64,000 nt of DNA from Vreelandella piezotolerans. Lineage in GTDB: Bacteria > Pseudomonadota > Gammaproteobacteria > Pseudomonadales > Halomonadaceae. Of the stretch, positions 36,844 through 45,784 are shown in pieces. Position numbers and translations under genes: made by a program. The DNA lies in assembly GCF_012427705.1 (NCBI RefSeq), contig NZ_CP048602.1, forward strand, positions 186,001-250,000, in the 5' to 3' direction. Below the pieces are notes generated by a model that saw only the letters and a program-made list of their open reading frames with translations, had not been told where the DNA came from and did no database searches. The first letter of the stretch is position 1, and every line of letters begins with the position of its first letter.

Positions 36844-36968
36844 GCAGTTTGATGTACGTTTCTGCTTCTTGAGGCCTGGGCGGGATAGCAAAGCTAACCG
36901 CCCAGATGCTCTTGAGTATTGTGCTTTAGAGTACTCAGTATCCGTTTGGCAGCCTGAAAGGTGTTCAT

Positions 36969-37964
36969 ATGCAGCGTTCAGTGACAGAGTTTCTTCGTCC
37001 TCGCGACATCAAGGTCGAAGAAATCAGCGCACATCATGCCAAAATCGTCCTCGAACCATTCGAGCGCGGCTTTGGTCACACCCTGGGGAATGCACTTCGT
37101 CGCATTCTGCTTTCATCCATGCCCGGCGCCGCTGTGGTAGAGGCTGAAATTGCCGGTGTAGAGCACGAATACAGTGCGCTCGAAGGGGTGCAGGAAGATG
37201 TCATCGAAATCCTCCTGAACTTGAAAGATGTTGCGATCAAGATGCACAGCCGCGATGAGGCGGTGCTCTCGCTGAACAAGCAGGGCCCAGCCGTCGTCAC
37301 CGCTGGCGACATTGCGCTTGATCATAGCGTCGAAATCGTCAACCCGGACCATGTCATTGCACACGTCAATGAAGGTGCCGAGCTGAAAATTCAGCTTAAG
37401 GTCGCGCTGGGTCGTGGTTACGAACCGGCTGACGCTCGTGGCTCTGATGAAGAGACCCGTGCGATTGGACGCCTGCAGCTGGATGCCACCTTCAGCCCTG
37501 TTCGCCGTGTTTCCTACTCGGTCGAAGCCGCTCGTGTCGAGCAGCGTACCGACCTCGATAAGCTGATTATCGACCTGGAAACCGACGGTACCCTGGATCC
37601 GGAAGAGGCTATCCGTCGCAGTGCGACCATTCTGCAAGAGCAGCTGGCCGCCTTCGTCGACCTGGAAGCTGATAAAGAGCAGGAAGTCGAAGAGGAAGAG
37701 GATCACGTCGATCCGATCCTATTGCGCCCCGTAGACGATCTCGAGTTGACCGTACGCAGCGCTAACTGCCTCAAAGCCGAGAATATCTACTACATCGGTG
37801 ATCTGATTCAGCGCACGGAAGTGGAGCTGCTGAAGACCCCGAACCTCGGTAAGAAGTCCTTGAATGAAATCAAGGATGTATTGGCAGCGCGCGGCTTGTC
37901 CCTCGGCATGCGGCTGGAAAATTGGCCACCCGCTAGCCTGAAGGACGACAAGGCCTCCGCGTAA
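36969..37964 (+). CDS. rpoA: DNA-directed RNA polymerase subunit alpha
   Basis: The 331-residue alpha subunit has the dimerising N-terminal domain ([20 protein letters not shown] near residue 34), a linker with an acidic cluster [13 protein letters not shown] near residue 240, and the C-terminal domain with [18 protein letters not shown], containing the arginine that binds UP elements. It lies between rpsD (125-base gap) and rplQ. Confidence 0.99.
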   Translation: MQRSVTEFLRPRDIKVEEISAHHAKIVLEPFERGFGHTLGNALRRILLSSMPGAAVVEAEIAGVEHEYSALEGVQEDVIEILLNLKDVAIKMHSRDEAVLSLNKQGPAVVTAGDIALDHSVEIVNPDHVIAHVNEGAELKIQLKVALGRGYEPADARGSDEETRAIGRLQLDATFSPVRRVSYSVEAARVEQRTDLDKLIIDLETDGTLDPEEAIRRSATILQEQLAAFVDLEADKEQEVEEEEDHVDPILLRPVDDLELTVRSANCLKAENIYYIGDLIQRTEVELLKTPNLGKKSLNEIKDVLAARGLSLGMRLENWPPASLKDDKASA

Positions 37965-38003
37965 GCGTCGACTTGAGTCCCAGTTTGGTAAGGAATCACA
38001 ACC

Positions 38004-38390
38004 ATGCGTCATCGTAAGAGTGGTCGTCATCTGAATCGTACCAGCTCGCACCGTCAGGCCATGTTCAAGAACATGTCTGTCTCGCTGGTCGAACATGAAG
38101 TCATCAAGACAACCCTGCCCAAGGCCAAGGAACTGCGTCGCGTTATCGAGCCGCTGATCACCCTGGCAAAGCAGGATAGCGTTGCAAACCGCCGTTTGGC
38201 GTTTGCTCGTACGCGCTCCAAAGAAGCCGTCGGCAAACTGTTCAACGAGCTGGGTCCGCGTTACGCCGAGCGTCCGGGTGGTTACATCCGTATTCTCAAG
38301 TGCGGTTACCGCACCGGCGACAACGCGCCCATGGCGTACGTTGAGCTCGTAGACCGCCCGGTGGCTGAAGAAGAAGCCGTCGCTGAATAA
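38004..38390 (+). CDS. rplQ: 50S ribosomal protein L17
   Basis: L17 lies near the tunnel exit. The 128 residues start [20 protein letters not shown] and end in an acidic tail (EEEAVAE). Last gene of the block that began at rpsJ; a strong terminator follows. Confidence 0.99.
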   Translation: MRHRKSGRHLNRTSSHRQAMFKNMSVSLVEHEVIKTTLPKAKELRRVIEPLITLAKQDSVANRRLAFARTRSKEAVGKLFNELGPRYAERPGGYIRILKCGYRTGDNAPMAYVELVDRPVAEEEAVAE

Positions 38391-38418
38391 GCGCTGCTCC
38401 TTCTGGTAGGCACAATGA

Positions 38419-38446
38419 AAACCGACCCTTTTGGGTCGGTTTTTTT
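38419..38446 (+). terminator. Terminator of the S10-spc-alpha block
   Basis: AACCGACCC-TTTT-GGGTCGGTT followed by a T run, 28 bases after the rplQ stop. Confidence 0.93.
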
Positions 38447-38587
38447 ATATCTGCGCTTTTTCCGCTGCTTTATCGAGATGAATGCTCTAAGGGAAGATCA
38501 ATTTAACGATAAGGCATGCTAGGCTAATGCAGCAGCCGTATGAACGGCCAAGCGTCGGGCAGTGTGATCAATCAGTAAGAGGTCGGT

Positions 38588-39979
38588 ATGGCAACAACAC
38601 GAGGAGTGAGCACAGCGGTTTGGGCGGCGCAGTGGCTACTGGTCATGCTGATGATGATGCTGATGGGTAGCGCCAACGCCCAGGCGAATCCTCGTTATGC
38701 AGGCATCGTTGTGGATCTCGAAAACGGCGAAGTGCTATACGCTGAAAATGCTGACGAGCCACGCTATCCTGCGTCGCTCACGAAAATGATGACACTCTAC
38801 CTAACATTCGAAGCGCTGGAGGAGGGAAGGCTAAGCCTCGATCAGCCGTTGCCCGTTTCTGCTCAGGCGGCTGCCATGCCGGCGACCAAACTATGGCTGT
38901 CGGCCGGTAGCTCCATTCCTGTGGATACGGCGATTCGTGCGCTAGCCGTGCGCTCTGCCAACGATGTGGCCGTGGTCGTGGCGGAAGCATTAGGTGGCAG
39001 CGAGCAGCGCTTTGCTAACCTGATGACAGTGAAAGCCCGTGAACTGGGGATGAACGCCACCACCTTCCGCAACGCCTCTGGGCTGCCCGATGACCAGCAA
39101 AGGACGACCGCGCGTGACATGCTGACGCTCTCGGTACGAGTCATGCAGGACTTTCCTCAATACTATCACTACTTCGGGTTGCAGGAGTTCACCTATCGTG
39201 GCACGCGCCATACCAGCCACAATCGCTTGGTGCGCGACTACCCGGGGGCCGACGGTTTGAAAACCGGCTTTATTCGTGCTTCGGGCTTTAACGTAGCCAC
39301 CACCGCCGTTCACAACGGTCGGCGGATGGTGGCCGTGGTGATGGGCGGATTTAGCTCCTCCTCGCGGGATACCCACATGGCGGATCTGCTGGACCGTAGC
39401 TTTATGCGCGCCTCGCTCAGAGATCAGCGCACTTGGTTGGCGAACACGAGCTTTTCCAGTGAGTTCATGGGCTTTGCCGGGCCTGCGCAACCGCTGCGAC
39501 AGTCAACGCCTGTTCGTCCCTCTACCCAGCCGATGGTAGCCAATGTCTCGGCAACGTCCCTCTCCCCGACACCGAGCGCTACACGAACAACGCCCGCGCA
39601 GGCCGTCGAATCTCAACTCATCGATGCTGCTGAGGCAGACCGTACGCCGCCCTCCGCGTCTCCAGATCCGCTGCAGGCCTTTATCGAGCGGGAGCAGGTA
39701 CTGGCCAGTGCGTCGCCTGAGGGGCAAGCAGCCTCGGCGAGTTGGGGCATACAAGTCGGAGCATTTAGCCAAGCGGCACAGGCAGAGCAGTTTGCTCGCC
39801 AAGCCGCACAGCGGTTGCCAACGAGCGTGGGAGGCCGCGTTGCCATCGATCCGCTTCAGGGGCCCACGACAGTGTTTCGCGCCCGTGTCGTCTCATTGAA
39901 CGAATCGCAGGCACGCCAAGCGTGCCAAGCGCTACAGGCGCAGGGCATGGACTGCATGGTGGTCAACGCGAGTCTTTGA
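38588..39979 (+). CDS. D-alanyl-D-alanine carboxypeptidase with C-terminal SPOR domain
   Basis: A peptidase S11 (PBP5/6 type) that removes the terminal D-Ala from peptidoglycan stem peptides in the periplasm. The 463 residues begin with a signal peptide ending near SANAQA (residue 35). The three penicillin-binding motifs are intact: SLTK near residue 61, SAN near 121 and KTG near 223. A Pro/Thr/Ser-rich linker (about 300-385) replaces the usual PBP5 C-terminal domain and membrane anchor. The last 75 residues form a SPOR domain (WGIQVGAFSQAAQAEQFA), which in other proteins binds denuded glycan at the division septum. It stands alone, between two terminators. Confidence 0.93.
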   Translation: MATTRGVSTAVWAAQWLLVMLMMMLMGSANAQANPRYAGIVVDLENGEVLYAENADEPRYPASLTKMMTLYLTFEALEEGRLSLDQPLPVSAQAAAMPATKLWLSAGSSIPVDTAIRALAVRSANDVAVVVAEALGGSEQRFANLMTVKARELGMNATTFRNASGLPDDQQRTTARDMLTLSVRVMQDFPQYYHYFGLQEFTYRGTRHTSHNRLVRDYPGADGLKTGFIRASGFNVATTAVHNGRRMVAVVMGGFSSSSRDTHMADLLDRSFMRASLRDQRTWLANTSFSSEFMGFAGPAQPLRQSTPVRPSTQPMVANVSATSLSPTPSATRTTPAQAVESQLIDAAEADRTPPSASPDPLQAFIEREQVLASASPEGQAASASWGIQVGAFSQAAQAEQFARQAAQRLPTSVGGRVAIDPLQGPTTVFRARVVSLNESQARQACQALQAQGMDCMVVNASL

Positions 39980-39995
39980 GCCGCATGATATCGCT

Positions 39996-40028
39996 GCCCC
40001 GCCAATCCCCGGTTGGCGGGGCTTTTTT
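39996..40028 (+). terminator. Terminator of the carboxypeptidase gene
   Basis: GCCCCGCCAA and TTGGCGGGGC pair over ten bases around TCCCCGG, followed by six T, 17 bases after the stop. Confidence 0.92.
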
Positions 40029-40084
40029 ATGCTGTGCGTCTGGGTGCGCAGCCACAATAATAAACGTAGAAGAGGAGACAACGG

Positions 40085-40960
40085 ATGACGCCCTCGCTAA
40101 AAGGCATTTTATTCATGTGCTTAGGCGTGCTGTTTTTGGCGCTTGGCGATGCGGTCTCTAAATGGCTGGGAGCCGTCCACTCGCCCTTACAGATCATCTT
40201 TTTCCGCACATTGGTATCGCTGCCGCTGATTGCCCTGTTGGCTTACGTAAGCGGCGGATTACGCAAGCTGCGTACTCGGCGTCCAGGCGTGCATCTGCTG
40301 CGCGGTTTGATTTACACCGCCACGATGGTCTGCTTCGTGTGGGGCTTGACCCTGCTGCCCTTGGCCGAGGCCACGGCGATTGCCTTCGTGGCACCCCTAT
40401 TCGTGACGCTACTCTCCGTACCGCTGCTGGGTGAGCGTATCGACCCGCCGGTGCTGGTGGCGTCGCTGCTAGGCTTCTTAGGAGTGCTGATCGTCGTGCG
40501 CCCTGGCGGTGATGCTTTCCAGCTGGGCGCAATGATCGTTCTTGCGGCGGCGGTGTTCTATGCGCTCATGATGGTGACGGCGCGGCGCTATGGCGCCAAC
40601 GAGCACCTATGGGCGATGGTGTTCTATATGACCATGGTGCCGCTGGTCGTGACGGCCGTGAGTTTGCCCTGGGTATGGCAAACCCCACAGCCGTGGCATT
40701 GGCTTGGATTTTTGGTATCTGGGGTGTTGGGTGTTGGTGCCACGGCATTCATTACTCTGGCCTTTCGCTATGCGCCTGCGGCCATTGCAGCCCCTTTCGA
40801 TTATACGGCCATGCTCTGGGCGGTGCTGTTGGGTTGGTGGTTCTGGGGAGAGCTGCCGGACCTTTGGGTATGGGTCGGCAGCGCGCTGATCATGTTGAGC
40901 GGCTTAGCTATCGCTTACCACGATCGACGCACTACCTTGAAACGCCGCCCAACGGCGTAG
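40085..40960 (+). CDS. DMT-superfamily EamA transporter
   Basis: A 291-residue inner-membrane protein with about ten hydrophobic spans arranged as two EamA repeats. The first repeat has GDAVSKWLGAVHSPLQIIFFR and LPLAEATAIAFVAPLFVTLL, the second has FRYAPAAIAAPFDYTAMLWA, hallmarks of drug/metabolite exporters (RhaT/YdcZ-like branch). The substrate cannot be told; the DMT family includes amino acid, nucleotide-sugar and carnitine transporters. GAAGAGG upstream supports the ATG at 40085. It ends three bases from the convergent dioxygenase gene, with no terminator between. Confidence 0.9.
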   Translation: MTPSLKGILFMCLGVLFLALGDAVSKWLGAVHSPLQIIFFRTLVSLPLIALLAYVSGGLRKLRTRRPGVHLLRGLIYTATMVCFVWGLTLLPLAEATAIAFVAPLFVTLLSVPLLGERIDPPVLVASLLGFLGVLIVVRPGGDAFQLGAMIVLAAAVFYALMMVTARRYGANEHLWAMVFYMTMVPLVVTAVSLPWVWQTPQPWHWLGFLVSGVLGVGATAFITLAFRYAPAAIAAPFDYTAMLWAVLLGWWFWGELPDLWVWVGSALIMLSGLAIAYHDRRTTLKRRPTA

Positions 40961-40963
40961 ACG

Positions 40964-41701
40964 TTAGGCAAACTGATAGACATCCATGGCCAGCACGCCG
41001 TGTTCGACGCTGTGATGACGCAGTGTTGCCTGTCCGCCCGCCCCCATGGCTACCAGAAGCGGCTGAAAGTGCTCGGGTGTGGGGTGATTACGTTCAGCAT
41101 CGGGGCCGCGTTGCCAGTGGATGAGTGCATCGCGGTCATCTTCTCGCAGCCTTGCATGCACCCACTCGGCGAAACGCTCGACCCAAGCCGGCACTTGACT
41201 GCCCTGAGCCTGCAGCTCGTAGAGATTGTGGGTCAAGCTGCCCGAACCGATCACCAGGATACCCTCCTGACGCAGCGGTGCGAGCTGCTCGCCCAGGGCG
41301 ATCAACTCGCTAGCACCCCAGCGGCTGGGCAGTGATAGCGACACCACCGGTATATCGGCATCCGGATGCATCAGTGACAGTGGCACCCACGCGCCGTGAT
41401 CCAGTCCGCGCTCCGTCTCCGTGGCGCCTAGCTGTTGGGCCAAACGTTTGGCCAAGACGGGTTCCCCAGGCGCTGGGTACTGCACGGCAAACAGGGCGTC
41501 GGGAAAACCGCCAAAATCGTGGATAGTCGTAGGTGTCGCGCTACGGCTCACCTGCAACCGTTCGGTCTCCCAGTGTGCTGAAACCACCACGACGGCCTTG
41601 GGTCGCAGAGTGCGGCCCAGCTTCCTCAAGAAGTGATGGGCTGGCGTGGGGGTGAGCGCCAGCATGGGAGAGCCGTGGGAGATGAAGAGACTCGGTAACA
41701 T
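40964..41701 (-). CDS. ygiD: Class III extradiol ring-cleavage dioxygenase, DODA/YgiD type
   Basis: A 245-residue LigB-superfamily enzyme similar to the 4,5-DOPA extradiol dioxygenase YgiD. The ATG at 41701 gives MLPSLFISHGSPMLAL; the frame extends ten codons further without similarity. Metal-ligand histidines are visible: SHGSP near residue 9, SAHWET near 46 and HGAWVPL near 103, with a further HNLYEL histidine late in the protein. It would open catechol rings using Fe(II) or Zn(II); the physiological substrate is unknown. It follows doxX by 56 bases in the same direction. Confidence 0.9.
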   Translation of the reverse strand: MLPSLFISHGSPMLALTPTPAHHFLRKLGRTLRPKAVVVVSAHWETERLQVSRSATPTTIHDFGGFPDALFAVQYPAPGEPVLAKRLAQQLGATETERGLDHGAWVPLSLMHPDADIPVVSLSLPSRWGASELIALGEQLAPLRQEGILVIGSGSLTHNLYELQAQGSQVPAWVERFAEWVHARLREDDRDALIHWQRGPDAERNHPTPEHFQPLLVAMGAGGQATLRHHSVEHGVLAMDVYQFA

Positions 41702-41757
41702 AGGATGCGCTCCAGTCAATGGGCCTGCCAACGTGTGATTCTCGGCAGGCCATTGGA

Positions 41758-42165
41758 TTATGCCAGTCGGCGGCTGATGACGAAGCTACCGCTGCCCAGG
41801 CCGGCTTGCACCAGGAGGGCCACGGCCCAGAACACTGGGAACTCCCAGCCGCCGCCGGGATTGGAGAAGACCCAGCCGTTACCGAGGTGTACCCAGGCGG
41901 CGCCGAGCAGCACCGGTACTAGCGCCAGACTCACCCAGCGGGTGTATAGGCCCAGCATCAGGGCCAAGCCTCCGCCGACTTCGGCGGCAATGGTCAAGTA
42001 AGCCATGAAACCGGGCAGGCCAAGCGATTCGAAGTAGCCCACCGTGCCAGGAAGCGTAAACACGAACACTTTCATCAGGCCGTGAGCCAGGGCCATCACA
42101 CCTAGGCTAACGCGCAGTAGGGCGGTTGCATGAAGGGTTGTCGTCGGGGTAGGTAACGTCGTCAT
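41758..42165 (-). CDS. DoxX-family membrane protein
   Basis: A 135-residue four-span protein. The ATG at 42165 follows GAGAGAG on the minus strand; ten more in-frame codons upstream are ignored. The DoxX signature is visible as RVSLGVMALAHGLMKVF and the middle GYFESLGLPGFMAYLTIAAE. DoxX proteins are often placed next to oxidoreductases and dioxygenases, as here; their biochemical role is uncertain, though links to thiosulfate or redox metabolism have been proposed. Same strand as the LysR gene 90 bases upstream. Confidence 0.88.
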   Translation of the reverse strand: MTTLPTPTTTLHATALLRVSLGVMALAHGLMKVFVFTLPGTVGYFESLGLPGFMAYLTIAAEVGGGLALMLGLYTRWVSLALVPVLLGAAWVHLGNGWVFSNPGGGWEFPVFWAVALLVQAGLGSGSFVISRRLA

Positions 42166-42255
42166 AGCACTCTCTCGCGTTTTGGGCATCACCATGGATG
42201 CGATGATGCTACTGTAGGCTAGCGAGAGGAGAAGATAATCTAACCGATGAGCACT

Positions 42256-43176
42256 TTACTGTTGCGATATACGCGATAATCCAAGCCCCTGTTCCCATAT
42301 GGGTGGGTCGCCCCAGGCATCGGCCAACTGATCGATGAAGTGCGCTACCTTGGCGGGTAGAAAACGCCGTGCGGGGTAGAGGGCGTGTATGTCTAGGTAG
42401 GTCGGCGGTAGGTCTAATAGAAGCGGCACCAAGTGCCCCCGCTGGACGCTCTCATGAATCAGAAAGCTGGGTTGTTGGGCGATGCCTAATCCCGCTTTTG
42501 CGGCATGGGTCAACATATCCCCATTATTGCTCTCCAGCGGCCCCGTGACGCTAACGTACTGCTGGCCGAAGCGCCAGTCGCCGCTGTTCTGCCCGCTGCG
42601 GTAGCGTAGGCAGTGGTGCTGCGCCAGGTCCCCGATGCGCAAAGGCGTACCGTACTGCGCTAAATAGCCGGGTGACGCGCACAGCACGAGCTGGCAGCGG
42701 GCTAGCCGTCTGGCGATCAGGCTGGAGTCGGGCAGGCTGCCGATGCGGATGGCGACATCATAGCCCTCCTCCAACAAATCTACGCGGCGGTCGTTGAGAT
42801 CGAGGCGTACATCGAGTGCGGGGTGCGCCTGCATGAACTGCGCTACCTGAGGCGCGAGATAGCGCGTGCCGAAACTCATGGGACCATTGATACGCAGCCG
42901 CCCGCTCACAGTGTGAGTGCCACTGCCGACATCGGCAGCGGCCTCCTCCAACGCCAGCAAAATGGCCTGGGCATGGGCTAAATAGCGCTCTCCCGCATCG
43001 GTAAGATGCAGCCGCCGCGTCGTGCGCTGGATCAATCGCGCGCCCAGCGTCTCCTCTAGCGCCATGACCTGCCGCGACACCCGCGTACGTGAAAGATCCA
43101 GTGCCTCGGCAGCGCGGGTATAGCTGCCAAGCTCCGCCACTTTGACGAAAGTGGTCAGCTGGTCGAGTCGACTCAT
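42256..43176 (-). CDS. LysR-family transcriptional regulator
   Basis: The 306-residue protein has an N-terminal winged helix-turn-helix (MSRLDQLTTFVKVAELGSYT, then TRAAEALDLSRTRVSRQVMA) and a periplasmic-binding-like effector domain, in the branch typified by DsdC/AaeR-like regulators with RRLHLTDAGERYL. Its ATG overlaps the thiE stop (ATGA), an unusual position that links it to the thiM-thiE mRNA. Downstream in the same direction are doxX and the extradiol dioxygenase, which are plausible targets. Ligand unknown. Confidence 0.93.
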   Translation of the reverse strand: MSRLDQLTTFVKVAELGSYTRAAEALDLSRTRVSRQVMALEETLGARLIQRTTRRLHLTDAGERYLAHAQAILLALEEAAADVGSGTHTVSGRLRINGPMSFGTRYLAPQVAQFMQAHPALDVRLDLNDRRVDLLEEGYDVAIRIGSLPDSSLIARRLARCQLVLCASPGYLAQYGTPLRIGDLAQHHCLRYRSGQNSGDWRFGQQYVSVTGPLESNNGDMLTHAAKAGLGIAQQPSFLIHESVQRGHLVPLLLDLPPTYLDIHALYPARRFLPAKVAHFIDQLADAWGDPPIWEQGLGLSRISQQ

Positions 43177-43787
43177 GGGGCGCGAAACGCCAGCGCCGCC
43201 CGGTAAGGGTCGGGCTGGCCGCAGATCGCAGAAATCACCGCCATCCCTTGGGCACCGGCGGCACTCACTTGGGCGGCGTGCTGCGCCTTTAAGCCGCCAA
43301 TCGCCACGCTGGGCAACGGGCAGGCGCGCACCAGCTCGGCCAGGCCCTCGAAGCCGATGGGCCGAGCATGATCCTGCTTGCTGGCAGTGGCGAAAATGGG
43401 GCCTAACCCGACGTAGTCCAACAGCGCGATGGGCGCGTCACGAAGCTGCGCGAGAGTGTTGATCGACAGTCCTAGAATGGCCTGCGGCCCCAGCGCCTCC
43501 CGCGCCTCTAGAACCGCGGTATCGCTCTGGCCAACATGCAGGCCGTCGGCGCCGCTGGCGACGGCCACGGCGAGTCGGTCGTTGATGATCAGCGGCACGT
43601 GGGTGCCCGCCAGCAGCCTTTTGAGGCGCTTGGCTTGTTCGATCATCGCCTCGTCGCTGGCATGCTTGTCGCGTAGCTGCACCACGGTCACGCCCCCTTT
43701 GACGGCGGCTTCCACCGTCGCTTCGAGGCCCGCTTCCGCGCACAGAGCGGCATCGGTCACCAAATAGAGCGAAAGATCACACGGCAT
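43173..43787 (-). CDS. thiE: Thiamine-phosphate synthase
   Basis: ThiE joins hydroxymethylpyrimidine diphosphate and thiazole phosphate into thiamine phosphate. The start at 43787 gives 204 residues beginning MPCDLSLYLVTDAALC; the longer open frame reads into thiM and is rejected. Motifs include VTVVQLRDKHASD, PLIINDRLAVAVASGADGLH and GLGPIFATASK with the pyrophosphate-binding loop. It overlaps thiM by 11 bases upstream and lysR by four bases downstream. Confidence 0.95.
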   Translation of the reverse strand: MPCDLSLYLVTDAALCAEAGLEATVEAAVKGGVTVVQLRDKHASDEAMIEQAKRLKRLLAGTHVPLIINDRLAVAVASGADGLHVGQSDTAVLEAREALGPQAILGLSINTLAQLRDAPIALLDYVGLGPIFATASKQDHARPIGFEGLAELVRACPLPSVAIGGLKAQHAAQVSAAGAQGMAVISAICGQPDPYRAALAFRAP

Positions 43788-44586
43788 GCAGCGTCTCCAC
43801 TTGGCTTTGCGACGAAAGATCCTCTGGAGTGAGCTGGTAAAGTGCATCCAGAAACGCGACCTGAAAGCTGCCCGGCCCCTTGGCCTGCTGACCCGCACGA
43901 TGCCCGGCGATGCCAAAGCACGCCAAGGCGGCCAGCGTCGCGGCCAGCGGGTGCTCGCGGTTGGCGGCAACGAACCCAGCCACCAAGGCGCTCAAGCCAC
44001 AGCCCAGCGTCGTAACGCGGGGCATCAGCGGATGGCCCCCGGTTAGCCGGACGTGGTGGCTACCATCGGTGATGACATCGGTCTCGCCGGTCATGGCGAC
44101 GATGCAGCGTTGCCGCTGGGCGAGCGTCATGGCGGCGTGAGTGGCGTCATCGACGGAGGCCGTGGCATCGACCCCACGCCCTTGGCTGGCCAAGCCGGCC
44201 AGCGCCATCACTTCCGAGGCATTGGCGCGAATGACGCTGGGGCGATGGGACAGCAGCGCCTGGCACACCCGCTGGCGGAACTCGGTGGCCCCGACGGCGA
44301 CGGGGTCCAGCACCCAGGGGGTGTCGGTCGTATCGGCCGTGCGCGCCGCCAGCTGCATCGACTCGGCCCAGGGAGCAGAGAGCGTGCCAATATTGATGGA
44401 GAGCGCGTTTGCCATCGCGGTAAATTCAGCGACTTCTTCGGCGGCGTGCAGCATGGCAGGCGATGCGCCCGTGGCCAGCAGCAGGTTGGCGGTACTGTTC
44501 ATGGCCACGTAATTGGTCATGCAGTGAACGAGCGGCGTGGACTCGCGCAGGGCAGCGAGCATATCGCCAAGTGGGTGGTAAGTCAT
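43777..44586 (-). CDS. thiM: Hydroxyethylthiazole kinase
   Basis: ThiM phosphorylates the thiazole alcohol in thiamine salvage. The 269 residues contain LVHCMTNYVAMNSTANLLLA at the substrate site and the ribokinase-like TTLGCGLSALVAGF loop with the catalytic cysteine near residue 195. GGGAGG lies six bases ahead of the ATG and sits inside a hairpin downstream of a TPP riboswitch, so expression should fall when thiamine diphosphate is plentiful. No thiD or thiazole synthesis gene is in the window, so the unit fits salvage. Confidence 0.96.
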   Translation of the reverse strand: MTYHPLGDMLAALRESTPLVHCMTNYVAMNSTANLLLATGASPAMLHAAEEVAEFTAMANALSINIGTLSAPWAESMQLAARTADTTDTPWVLDPVAVGATEFRQRVCQALLSHRPSVIRANASEVMALAGLASQGRGVDATASVDDATHAAMTLAQRQRCIVAMTGETDVITDGSHHVRLTGGHPLMPRVTTLGCGLSALVAGFVAANREHPLAATLAALACFGIAGHRAGQQAKGPGSFQVAFLDALYQLTPEDLSSQSQVETLHAV

Positions 44587-44591
44587 GGTTT

Positions 44592-44608
44592 CCTCCCGGG
44601 TAAGGAGG
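44592..44608 (-). promoter_or_regulatory. Shine-Dalgarno-sequestering hairpin before thiM
   Basis: On the minus strand CCTCC and the thiM Shine-Dalgarno GGAGG can pair around a seven-base loop. Together with the TPP aptamer just upstream this suggests control of translation initiation instead of transcription termination; no T run follows. Confidence 0.65.
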
Positions 44609-44621
44609 TGGTGGTAAGCAC

Positions 44622-44702
44622 CACGACTCCCTACGCCGGCGTTATCCGGTTCAGGTTCAAAGGGTGCTTCTCAGCCGCTGAACGGCGCCCCTGTCGTTGG
44701 TG
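44622..44702 (-). promoter_or_regulatory. TPP riboswitch (THI element)
   Basis: On the minus strand the conserved core is complete: GGGGCGCC, CTGAGAAGCACCC, TTTGAACCTGAACCGGATAA, CGCCGGCGTAGGGA. It lies about 40 bases upstream of thiM and senses thiamine diphosphate. Confidence 0.95.
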
Positions 44703-44751
44703 GGTACTATCCTAGCCTTGGACGGCGCTGTAAAGCCCGGTCAAAAACGCG

Positions 44752-45096
44752 TCAGCGAAACGCGATGCGGGTGCCGTACGTGAGCATTTCGTCAGGGGTG
44801 ATGGCTCGGCCCTGTACGCCAATCATTTCGTCGCCGCACTGATCGGCAAAGGTCAGCACGCCATGGGTTAAGCCGAGTTGGCCCAGGGCATCGCGAATTT
44901 CACCGGTTCCCAGAAAGGTGCTGACGCGACCTTGAGCGTCACATAGGTCCGAGACGCCATTAGCATGGTGAAAACGCACTTTGTAGATGCCATCCATGGA
45001 CTCGACTTCGACGATGGGGGAGAAGCCATTCTGAATCGCATTGCTCAACTGCTTCAATGTCAGGCGATCGCCAAGGGTCATATCGATAGCTGTCAT
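44752..45096 (-). CDS. DUF6482-like hypothetical protein
   Basis: A 114-residue cytoplasmic protein with no signal peptide or membrane span. The segment VEVESMDGIYKVRFHHANGV followed by LCDAQGRVSTFLGTGEIRDA and a Cys-x-Asp/Glu-Met near the C-terminus (CGDEMIG) resembles DUF6482 proteins of Pseudomonas and Halomonas, whose role is unknown. It begins with ATG at 45096 behind AGGAGC. Monocistronic upstream of the thiamine leader. Confidence 0.6.
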   Translation of the reverse strand: MTAIDMTLGDRLTLKQLSNAIQNGFSPIVEVESMDGIYKVRFHHANGVSDLCDAQGRVSTFLGTGEIRDALGQLGLTHGVLTFADQCGDEMIGVQGRAITPDEMLTYGTRIAFR

Positions 45097-45220
45097 GACG
45101 TGCTCCTATCGGACGCCATTCTCGGGGCATCACGGGTCACTATGTAAAATTGTCGAAATAGAATTGTAGAAGATTTGCATCGTTTTTCCAGGGGCATTCG
45201 GGGGCGCCTTGGCTTAGGTA

Positions 45221-45595
45221 TTAATGTACGGCATCTAGCGCATGCTGCTGGAGTTTGACCAGTGGAATGATCTCTAGCGTTCGCTCGTTAGTACCGGACA
45301 AAACGACCGGCGGTGCGAGTCCTACCTGTGCCGCTTCGGCCCAGCGGTGCGCGCAAAGACACCAGCGATCCCCGGGTTTCAAACCGGGAAAGCCAAACTC
45401 CGGCCGCGGTGTCACCAAGTCGTTGCCTTGCGCCTTGGAGAAGGCCAAAAACTCCTCGGTCACCATGGCGCACACCGAATGGATGCCGACATCGTCTGGC
45501 CCTACCCGACAAAAACCATCGCGATAGAAACCGGTTTTCGGAGAGTGGCAGCAGGGCGTTAGAGGTTCACCTAGCACGTTTAAATCACGGGACAT
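45221..45595 (-). CDS. DUF2237 family protein
   Basis: A 124-residue protein that matches DUF2237 along its whole length: NVLGEPLTPCCHSPKTGFYR, then CRVGPDDVGIHSVCAMVTEE, TPRPEFGFPGLKPGDRWCLC and RWAEAAQVGLAPPVVL. Several conserved cysteines suggest metal binding or redox function, but none is established. GGAG lies in front of the start (RC of ACTCCTCG). Confidence 0.88.
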   Translation of the reverse strand: MSRDLNVLGEPLTPCCHSPKTGFYRDGFCRVGPDDVGIHSVCAMVTEEFLAFSKAQGNDLVTPRPEFGFPGLKPGDRWCLCAHRWAEAAQVGLAPPVVLSGTNERTLEIIPLVKLQQHALDAVH

Positions 45596-45784
45596 AAAGA
45601 CTCCTCGGGGGCAGGCTGGAATTCTGCGTTCCTCGCCCTCATAACAGGGAATAACGCCTTCAAAGGCAGTGATGCACAGGCAGCGGGAAGCACGACGCTG
45701 TCGCCTAAGCCTTGTACAAAGTCATACGTCCGTCAAAGATTTTGCATCGCGTAAACACACGCATCACCCAACTAGGAGAGTCTC

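Noticed and set aside
43788..43970. N-terminal extension of thiE
   Set aside because: It reads through thiM in another frame and the product lacks similarity; the ATG at 43787 gives the standard start.
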